Below, one piece after another: positions 56,310 through 64,000 of a DNA stretch of 64,000 bases. The position numbers and the translations under genes were made by a program. The first letter of the stretch is position 1. Each line of letters starts with the position of its first letter. A model generated the notes under the pieces. That model saw nothing but the letters and a program-made list of their open reading frames with translations. It was not told the origin of the DNA and did not search any database. Origin of the DNA: Aphelidium insulamus (lineage: Eukaryota; Aphelidiomycota; Aphelidea; Aphelidiaceae). Where the stretch lies: assembly GCA_036784855.1 (NCBI GenBank), contig JAZDSV010000016.1, positions 100,001-164,000 of the forward strand. The letters are read 5' to 3'.

Positions 56310-58307
56310 ATGGAAACGGCGCCAGATGACGCGACGCGCGATTTTTACCGCGACGTGCTGCAAGAGCCGCGCCTCGTCGTAGCACCCATGGTGGACCAGT
56401 CGGAGTTGCCGTGGCGCGTGCTCTGCCGTCGTCTGGGCGCTGATCTGTGCTACACGCCCATGATCCATTCGCGCATGCTCGTTGAGGCGCTGTCCATGGG
56501 CGGTGATACATCGTCGTCGTCATCAGGTGTCAAGAATTCCAGCAAGGAGCGCGCCGTGGCATATCGTGATGAGGCTTTCGTGGATCTGGCAGAGGACCGG
56601 CCGCTGGTGGCGCAGTATGTTTGCGATAACAAGTTTTGTCCTTCATCTGATATGCTGATGTCGGCAGGCTGTGTGGCAATGATCCCGGCATCGTAGTGCA
56701 GGCGGCACAAGCGGTTGTCGCGCGTGGCACCGTGGACGCGATAGATCTCAATTTGGGATGTCCGCAGGGGATTGCCAAGCGTGGTATGTATGAGCACATA
56801 TATCTTGAACTAGGATAACACCGCAGGCAACTATGGTGCATTTTTGCAAGATGACTGGCCGCTAGTAAAGTCAGTTGTAAGTGCGCTGTGCCGCGAATTG
56901 AACGTACCTGTCACGGTCAAAATACGGGTGCTGGAGACACCCGAGCGAACGGTGGAGTACGCTAAAATGCTGCAAGACGCCGGCGCCAGTTTGATTACTG
57001 TTCACGGACGTCTTCGCGCACAAAAAGGTTGCCATACCGGTTTGGCAGACTGGGAAAAAATCAAGGCCGTGAAGCAAGCGTTGCACATTCCCGTGCTGGC
57101 CAACGGAAATATCTTGTATCACGACGACATTAAACGGTGCATGGACGCCACTGGCTGCGATGGTGTGATGGCCGCCGAGTCAAATCTATTTAATCCAGCC
57201 TTGTTTGCCCCGGCGATATATTCAACTCTGCATATTTCCACTCTGCAGAAATTGCCGCACATTTCAGATGACACTCTTTTTTGGGAAAACGGCGGCGGAC
57301 CTGCGACGAAGCAAGAATCAGCTACTCTTAATGCTTTCCTAGCGAACCTACAGCCAAGCAAGTGCCCTCTGCTAATCGAACACCCGCCGTCGCACCTCAT
57401 GGCCATGGAGTATCTGGCAGTGTGCCAGCAGCTCGCATCTCGCACTGACGGCTCCTCTTCTGCCGCCTATCTCAACGGGTCCATGAAGGCGCACTTGTTT
57501 AAAATGCTGCACTTTGTGCTGCAGCACTTTCCGGACCTGCGAGCCGAGCTGGGTGCTGCACGGTGCACAATGGAGTCGTACGTTGCATTTGTGCGGAAGC
57601 TGGCAGCACGCGTGGAAGCGGATGTCATGTCACGCATGACCGCTGGCGACTTTGACGAGTGGCGCGGATTACAGACAGCTGTGATCAGCGACTGCACTGA
57701 AGAAGGTGAACCGGTACACGGCGCTCACTATCGCCTACTTCCTTACTGGGTCCTGAAGCCTCATATTCGCCGCAATGCACCGTCTGGTGCTGTTGCGTCT
57801 CCCGCAGAACAATCAGTAGTCACTGATCAATCAGACACTGCGCCGACAATAGCCCACAAGGCGCAGGTACTCGCTGCCAGGGCCGAACGTAAAGCACGCC
57901 GAGCCGAACAACGAGCCAGAAAACGCACAGCGCAACTGGCTGATATTGCAGCTGAGCAGCCCGGAAAACGGCATAATGGCGGCACAGCAAGCAACGTTGA
58001 TGACAATGATGACAAAGAGAATAGCGCACTTCAAGCAAAGCATTTGGTCTCGCGGGCGTGCATGCCCTGCCAGGACTGCACGCAAACGCGGTCTGTCAAT
58101 TGCGGTAGGTGACTGATGCTTGATATATGTCGATGCCAGTCTCATGTACCAGCAAACGGCCGGTGTCGACACTGCTGCCGCCAGCTGTTTTCAGCACTTC
58201 TGGAGCGACGAGTAGTTGAAGGCTCTGATGCTGATGATGCCGCAGAGTTTAACAAGCTATTCTGCAAAGTCCACGCGCGCACAGAATGGCTTCAAATGCA
58301 ACCATAA
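56310..58307 (+). CDS. DUS1: tRNA-dihydrouridine synthase 1 (DUS1)
   Basis: Exons 56310..56614, 56668..56783, 56827..58104 and 58153..58307 sum to 617 codons plus stop. FMN-binding [17 protein letters not shown] opens the TIM barrel. [11 protein letters not shown] and [14 protein letters not shown] follow, then [20 protein letters not shown] with the catalytic Cys, [24 protein letters not shown] and GCDGVMAAE. The enzyme reduces U16 and U17 of tRNA with NADPH. The C-terminal part has a charged helix ([16 protein letters not shown]) and a Cys cluster (CMPCQDC...CRHCC) that is completed by the last exon and may bind zinc or RNA. An Asn/Ser insert ([12 protein letters not shown]) interrupts the N-terminal part. 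Confidence 0.95.
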
Positions 58308-58371
58308 AAGTCTACGCATATTAGCTTAATCCGTTTGTGATGTATTATCGCGTGAGAATATTATTTGTGCA

Positions 58372-59173
58372 TTATGGCACACGCTTGCCGGTCGACGCAG
58401 ACCAGATCGAGTACCACTGCTGGCGGTCCAGGTGCAGATCCAAGGCGCCGCACGCGCTCTCTATGCGCTTCACATCATTGGTGCCAACAATAGGCATGCA
58501 GCCTGCAGGGTGGCGCAGTAGCCACGCCAACGCCACCTGGTCCATTGTAACTTGAGGTCCCCACTGCTTTGCGACGGCGAGGAGAGCCGCACGCAACGGC
58601 TGCACCGACGCGTCATCTTCCTTAAAGATGGCACCACCGGCAAGCGGGGACCAAATCATTGGCTTCATGCGCACTTCCTAAAAAATTATTTCCGTAAATA
58701 AACTGCAGTTATATGGAGTATAGTGCCAGACCTGCATGTAGTCCAGGGTGCCATCGTGCATCGGGTCCAGGCACTTGACCGACATCTCAATCTGGTTGGT
58801 GACCAGTTTGAAGGGGATGCGCGACTGTAGCAAACGCATCTGCGACGCGGTAAAGTTGCTGACGCCAAAGTGCCGGACTTTGCCGGCATCATGCAGCTCA
58901 ACCATGGCGCTGGCCACTTCATCCGCGTCCATCAGACAGTCGGGGCGGTGCAGGAGGAGCACGTCCAGGTACGTGGTGCCCACGGCTGCCAGCGACTCTT
59001 CAACTCGACGCACAATATACTCCTTTGAGCTGTCATAGTGCTTCACCCACACGTCGGGCTGGTGCTCATTCGGGAATCTGCACATATTCTCAGATATACA
59101 CTCATTAAATACAGATATACACTCATTAAATACAGATATACACTCATTATATATCTATACCTATACATGTATA

Positions 59174-59208
<35 letters not shown>

Positions 59209-59550
59209 CCATACACACACACTAAAAATAAAAGTACAGACTGCACCCAGCGCACATGTGTACCTAATGTTGCACTTGCTGATGAGCTGCATGGACGCGC
59301 GCAACTCGGGCTTGAGGGCCAGCGCACTGCCAAACAACGTTTCACTCTGGTGCGCACCACCGCCGTAAATGTCCGCCAGATCGAACGAGGTGATGCCCAG
59401 CTGCAGGCACCGCTCCAGACGCGCCAACAAGTCCGCGGCAGAAGTGGGCACCGCGGTATCGCACAGGCGCCACGTGCCGTAGATCAGACGCGACATCTGG
59501 AACGGGTCCGTGGCGGTGCCAGCGGCAGACTGCATCTCGCTAGCGGTCAT
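58372..59550 (-). CDS. Aldo-keto reductase
   Basis: Exons 59550..59264, 59077..58732 and 58677..58372 sum to 312 codons plus stop. The AKR catalytic tetrad is visible: Asp and Tyr in FDLADIYGGG, Lys in LISKCNI, His in LLLHRPD. NADPH-binding elements follow (GVSNFTASQMRLL, NQIEMS, WSPLAGGAIF, and PIVGTNDVKRI near the end). The layout matches the bacterial YdhF-like branch. Cytosolic NADPH-dependent carbonyl reduction is expected; the substrate is unknown. Intron 1 is unusually long (about 186 nt) because it holds two repeat blocks. Confidence 0.93.
59091..59207. repeat. 21-bp tandem repeat (about 3 copies) and (TA)n run inside an intron
   Basis: Unit CAGATATACACTCATTAAAT plus A repeats at 59091-59150, and an uninterrupted TA run lies at about 59176-59207. 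Both are inside intron 1 of the aldo-keto reductase gene and explain its length. Confidence 0.9.
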
Positions 59551-59716
59551 ATTTAATCAGGCCGATAAAGCGAGAGAAAGAAAGGGAGAACGGGAGAGAG
59601 AAAGTGTAAAGGAGAAAGAAAGGGAAAGCGTAAGAAGAGAGCGACGAGGCGACCGAGATAAATATTCGGTAGCCTCTCTTGCTTACTAAGCAGCCTCGCT
59701 TACGTAAGCAACGGAT

Positions 59717-60547
59717 ATGGACGGTGGCAACATTCACGTGACAATTCGGCGCCGGCTTCAGGCCCTGGTCACTTATCTAACGGCACAGGGCACCGCTAGC
59801 AATGATGTCGGGGTAGCCCACTTTGTACTGCAGCTGCACCCGCACGCTCGGCCCATGCGACAGACTGGGCCATCATGCGGCCTGGTGGCGCTAACCATGG
59901 CCTTGCACGCGTTCACTCGTGAAGAGGGAGAGTCCGCGCCGCAGCGAGACCAGCTGATGCAGGCTACGTTCACTCGGCTGCTGGAGGTAGCTCGAACCGC
60001 TGGTTACACGCATCAGGGCGAGATGTTCAGTGCGCAGAATCTGGCGTCCCTGGCCAACACTTACGGCGACGGCACAGTCACTGCCAGGGTGGTGCCGTGG
60101 AACGAGCCACATGAGCTGCTGCATGCACTCTATGGGGACCCCGTGCGGCAAAGACTCTTGCTGGTCCCGTACGACAAGGATGGCAATCACGAGCCTGCGA
60201 TGCTTGGCGGTCACTCTGCCCACTGGTGTCTGATCGTGGGCTCTCTCGCACCGCGTATGGAAGCCGACTTAGACAGCACTACGAACATATCTGTATCGGT
60301 GCCCGCCGTGGGCGCTGATGTCATCTCTCCGGCGAGCCAACACTATGTTGTTGCGTATCACGGCCAGTCACTGTGGCCCGCTGTGTGGCCACTGGAATCT
60401 CTGTGGCGCAGTTGCCGACAGCTTATCGATGCCGCTCCGCGAGTCGTATCGGCAACGACAAAATCTGAAGCCTACATCCTCCCGAATGCACAGGGATATC
60501 TACGCGATACGCTGTGCGGGCAGGTGGTTGTCCTGGAACAGTACTGA
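59717..60547 (+). CDS. Actin maturation protease-like protein (ACTMAP/C19orf54 family)
   Basis: Single-exon gene of 276 residues. The catalytic Cys motif QTGPSCGLVALTMALH and the His in GHSAHWCLIVGS fit the cysteine-protease fold of this family (human ACTMAP removes the N-terminal residues of actin). Between them is GEMFSAQNLASLANTYG, also typical. The second part ends HYVVAYHGQSLWPAVWPL and a C-terminal RDTLCGQVVVLEQY. It should act on actin in the cytoplasm. The gene is preceded by a purine-rich stretch (59565-59640) and ends 9 bp from the end of the convergent gene. Confidence 0.8.
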   Translation: MDGGNIHVTIRRRLQALVTYLTAQGTASNDVGVAHFVLQLHPHARPMRQTGPSCGLVALTMALHAFTREEGESAPQRDQLMQATFTRLLEVARTAGYTHQGEMFSAQNLASLANTYGDGTVTARVVPWNEPHELLHALYGDPVRQRLLLVPYDKDGNHEPAMLGGHSAHWCLIVGSLAPRMEADLDSTTNISVSVPAVGADVISPASQHYVVAYHGQSLWPAVWPLESLWRSCRQLIDAAPRVVSATTKSEAYILPNAQGYLRDTLCGQVVVLEQY

Positions 60548-60556
60548 TGTCGATGT

Positions 60557-61494
60557 CTATTCTGGGCCATTTGCTGTCGTGTCTGCCGAGATTACGTCAC
60601 TCATGGCACAGCAGAGCCATCGTGGACGTGGCAAGAACACCTGGCATACTCGCTTACGTCCCAACGCCGCCCTATGCCAGTCGGGCACAACCACCACAGT
60701 TTGACTGCGCGATGATCCTTGCAGCGAAACGGTGCTGTGTGCCATGGCCGCCACCTCTGCCAAATCTTGGCGCGCCACGCACATAAACACCAAGTCGCTG
60801 GCTGCCATGACGGCCGCGGCATCCGCCGTCACTAGCATGTCCACGTACCGTGGCTTTGCAATTGAAGTCAGTTGCTGTTGCAGCTGCTCTGCACTCGGCG
60901 ACTGTAGATATATGGCGCCGACACCCGCGTCCTTGTCCCTGGCCACATCTACAATGAATGTGATATCAGATGGAATCTCTATGTGACTACGCATAAATTA
61001 CATGCATAGTAGCAATCAGAGTCATACATACCGAGAACAGTGCGTAGGACAGTCTGACCAGTGTTTCCCGCAGCGCCAACAATGCCAACAATTGTCTTGG
61101 CCGCAGGTGTTGCTGCATCATTGGAGACCTGCGGGTCTTGCTGCTGTACCACGGGTCTGCTGACCGTGGCCGCACGGCGCAGCGAGTCTATAAACTGCTG
61201 TGCCGGCATCACTGCTGACTGTGGCGGCGCTGTATCACTCCCCTCGACAGCGGTATCAGTAGTAGTATCAGCTGGATCCAACGGGACTACTGAGCGCCAG
61301 TGCCGCAGCCATCGAAGCACCAGCGGCACCAGCTGAGCTCTGTGTGCGTAATGCTGCGCCTCACACCGCGCCAGTGTGTCCAAGTAGACTGCGCTCGCAC
61401 TCTCGGCCGACTCCACCAGCGACACTGCCATGCTCTGCAACAGCATGGTCAGTGCGTCGTCCGCGGCCTGTGATGCCGTGGCGGTGTTGATCAT
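60557..61494 (-). CDS. NAD(P)-binding protein, P5C reductase/NOXRED1-like
   Basis: Exons 61494..61028 and 60986..60557 sum to 298 codons plus stop. After a helical N-terminal region the dinucleotide fold starts at IVGIVGAAGNTGQTVLRTVL (GXGXXG read as GAAGNTG). TFIVDVARDKD, YVDMLVTADAAAVMAASDLV and FMCVARQDLAEVA follow, the pattern of P5C reductase-like proteins in which a Rossmann domain is followed by a conserved I-x-A-V-K-like strand. The helical dimerisation domain of true P5C reductases is missing, so a NOXRED1-like role is more likely. Substrate unknown. Confidence 0.6.
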
Positions 61495-61802
61495 TTTTGT
61501 ATGTGCAGTACTGAGAATTATTATTGAATGAACTATGTGCATATATATGAATGTTATGCATATATGCTTATATGCATGAAGTTAAATACATATGTATTTG
61601 ACTTCAGGGAGTTTGTTGAAGTACATATATATCATTTGTATAGTACCATTGATTTGCTTTGATGTATATGTATTGATGTATAGTACCATCAACTGGCTAA
61701 TTGTGCTGTATGCATGTATGCTGTTTGTTTGTTGTTTGTTTCGGTACGACGTGCAACAGCAGCAGCAGATACACAAGCCATTAGTGACCGCGACAAAAAA
61801 AA

Positions 61803-62447
61803 GTTACGCGCACACAAGACGTATCATACTCGCCGACAATTCTTAAGGCGGTGGAAATTATTTTGGCCAGTCGAAATGGTCCTAGTACCACCGCAGACTC
61901 GCCCAACTCTAGACCGCAAGCCATTAGCAGTGTGCCGGCGTATAATCGCTTTCTTAACCTGCAGCTGCTACGCGGGAAAACATTACAAAAACTGGAGGCA
62001 CGTAATATATGTACTATATGTACATGTGAACAATTTGGTGCATATCAGGCGAGCAAATTGCACTGATATGCTTTCTCACGAGTTAAATCTATCTAAACAT
62101 TTATACTGATGTTGTCCGGCAGACAGCGTGGCAGCATGAACTGGACGTGCGGTCTCGACAAAAGCGAAATTTTCTGGAGAAGCAGCGTGCGCAGAAATTG
62201 AAGGTCGCCGCATTCGAGCGCGATATTAATGCTGCTGCTTACAGCACAGATTTTTTTTTTTTTTTTGTAGGAGTTTATTAAAGTGAGTCAATTACTGCCG
62301 CGCGGCCAGTGCCATAGCCGTCTCATGCGCCACAATAAAAGAGAGTCGTTGCCACACTCGCTGAATGCTGACAGAAGCCGCAAGGTTGTCCACGTCTGCC
62401 AGGGACAGCACAGATACTCAACGACTAACTGGACCCACTTCGGCTGA
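61803..62447 (+). CDS. Unrecognised coiled-coil protein (incomplete model)
   Basis: Protein-like exons on the plus strand: about 61803..61997 (DVSYSPTILKAVEIILASRN, then PAYNRFLNLQLLRGKTLQKL), 62123..62203 (AWQHELDVRSRQKRNFLEKQ) and 62271..62447 (EFIKVSQLLPRGQCHSRLMR). The first intron would use a GC donor (GCACGT) and the second ends in a 16-T run before TAG. Phases agree across both junctions. No start codon or first exon was found; the frame is closed by a stop just upstream of 61803, next to an A run. The product is basic and helical. No family recognised. Confidence 0.4.
62251..62266. repeat. 16-base T run
   Basis: T16 directly before a GTAG acceptor; the likely polypyrimidine tract of an intron in the coiled-coil gene. 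Read as exon it would give five Phe, which is less likely. Confidence 0.9.
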
Positions 62448-62654
62448 AATACTAGTGAATAAGAAATGTGCGCCCCACGCGCTCGTTCAGCCATTGCCCG
62501 TAACAACAACGCTACTTTCACCGCAGCCAGCGCCAAAAAGACAAAAGACATTCTCTGCCCCGTAGCGGATGCATGTTTCATGAAAGATGATCCTTGGGCG
62601 GACGTCTTTCCCGTCGAACCGGGGGAAACGTTTCTTGACTAGAATAGATTCCTG

Positions 62655-64000
62655 ATGAACGTTGTGGGTCTGATAAGGTACTTCTACACAAGCACACATG
62701 CAAATATGCAGTAGTTTCGCAGCTGATAAGGTGCTAGCGGCGGCAAAGACAGCGTGTTGAACTTGATGCACTGCGTGGCGCGCGGCCATCGACTGGTCTG
62801 CCTGGGCAACCTGGTGCCACCACAGCCCGCAGGTAAGTCGTCCACTCTCCAACACTGATATCGATACTATATGTGTAACCCACCAGCTACCGACGATGAT
62901 GGCGGCAACGCCCAGCTAGACGAAATCGACAGCTACATGTACCAGTCGGTGGGGCACGCGCTGGTAGAGAGCATCGCGTCGGCCATGCAGCTGCCACTGG
63001 AGCGCGAGGTGATTCGCGGCAGCGCCGTGCACGCCGAATTAAACTATGCCGGACCGCTGCGAGAAGGCACTTTGCCGACCGCGATGAATTCTGCAGCTGT
63101 AGCCGATGGTGACGGCCAGTCGAATGCTTCGTCCCAGCGCCGCGACGAGGTGCAGGATCTGTACCGTCTGTTGACGCGGATCAAGGCGCGATTCCCGCAC
63201 GTCAATGCCGTCAGTGTCGGCGCCATCTTCTCCAACTATCAGCGCACGCGCGTCGAAGCCTGCTGCGCCCAACTGGGTTTGACTGTGCTGGCATTCCTGT
63301 GGCGCATGCCGCAGCCGCGCATACTGGAACAGCTAGAGTTTACGGGGACCACGGCCGTCATGGTCAAGGTGGCATCTATCGGGCTAGACAGACGGCACTT
63401 GGGTCGGTCGGTGACTACAATGCGTGCGCATCTACACACGCTCAATGAGCGGTTTGGTGTGCATGTCGCCGGCGAGGGCGGCGAGTACGAGACTCTGGTG
63501 GTGGACTGTCCGCTCTATTCCCGCGGCTCAATTCAGGTTGACGAGTGGCGGACAGTGGTGCACAGTGATGACGCTGGAGCTATTGTAGCCTACCTGCAAC
63601 CCGTCAAATGGTCCCTGGTTGCAGACTCTGACACGGCCGCTGCTAGCAAGCAAGAATGCCTTGGTCGCTTACGGGAACTACTGGTGCCATCTGTGGATGT
63701 CGGGGTGCTATTTGATGTGCACAAATCGAACTGCGATTCCACATCGTTTGATCTAGCAAAGACTGTAACCGGCTCTGGCATCTCTGGCACCTCGCCATAT
63801 ATATCATTGTCGAACTTGCGAGCTAAAGGACCTTTTTCTAGCGTGACTGACGAAGCTCGCAGCTTAATGCAAGACGTCGAGTCGAAACTTGCACGAACCG
63901 GGATGACATTTGTCCACGTGGTCATGGTCAACGTGTACATGGCCAAATGTCGCACTTTGCAGAATTCAATGCCATATATGCCGAGTTCTTTGGCCGCAAC
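62655..64000 (+). CDS. DPH6: Diphthine-ammonia ligase DPH6, 5' part
   Basis: Exons 62655..62677, 62738..62832 and 62887 to the window end. The first junction makes MNVVGLISGGKDSVLNLM, the PP-loop motif SGGKDS of the ATP-pyrophosphatase domain. ELDSYMYQ-like EIDSYMYQSVGHAL, then ARFPHVNAVSVGAIFSNYQR, and HVAGEGGEYETLVVDCPLYS are DPH6 hallmarks. The enzyme makes the last step of diphthamide on eEF2, amidating diphthine with ammonium and ATP. The second half is the RidA-like domain usual in fungi; MTFVHVVMVNVYM matches it. Near 63945, at an A run, the expected HFAEFNAIYAEFFGRN appears in another frame, so one base seems missing. Confidence 0.93.

Noticed and set aside
62288-62581. Hydrophobic minus-strand frame at 62.3-62.6 kb
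   Set aside because: Antisense to exons of the plus-strand coiled-coil gene that join in phase.

Overview
The window looks like nuclear DNA of a fungus, probably an early-diverging (non-Dikarya) lineage. The reasons are dense genes with very short introns (mostly 38-70 nt, GT-AG with a few GC-AG), and a typical fungal gene set: CAF120/SKG3-like, PRM10-like, RMD1, ATG7, GLC8, DUS1, DPH6, a DH-BAR-SH3 RhoGEF, GH19 chitinase and GH37 trehalase. The placement within fungi is an inference. Splice sites were chosen by eye. For most models the exon lengths sum to a multiple of three, which supports them, but single junctions may be off by a base or two.

Layout. 1-423 holds the 5' part of a Nudix CoA-pyrophosphatase gene (minus). 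901-3252 is a tyrosine recombinase of Crypton type with all catalytic residues. 3.6-6.1 kb is accessory DNA: a broken gene for a secreted protein, a 61-bp tandem array and a tRNA-like SINE candidate. 6.3-9.0 kb encodes a receptor-like protein with a kelch ectodomain, one membrane span and a pseudokinase. 9.2-14.0 kb holds hexokinase and a membrane-anchored GH37 trehalase head to tail, which together would turn trehalose into glucose-6-phosphate. 14.1-33.4 kb holds RMD1, a J-domain/ankyrin protein, a CAF120-like PH protein, a second pseudokinase, a secreted protein of unknown function with a partial duplicate beside it, protein phosphatase inhibitor 2 and a Tuba-like RhoGEF.

33.6-40.3 kb is a second accessory region. 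It has three copies (one intact, one frameshifted, one fragment) of an unusual trypsin-fold protease without signal peptide, a GPI-anchored Cys-rich protein, a PRM10-like transporter with a frameshift, a tiny secreted Cys-rich peptide and a perfect 28-bp palindrome. 40.5-64 kb is mostly housekeeping: ZPR1, an unknown coiled-coil protein, an AKTIP/FTS-type inactive E2, a large secreted protein, ATG7, GH19 chitinase, a 7-TM protein, a Mediator subunit 17 candidate divergent from DUS1, an aldo-keto reductase, an ACTMAP-like protease, a P5CR/NOXRED1-like protein, an unrecognised coiled-coil gene and the start of DPH6.

Recurring themes are surface and secreted proteins, pseudokinases, and one-base frameshifts at short homopolymers in otherwise good genes (PRM10, DPH6, protease copy A), which may be assembly errors.
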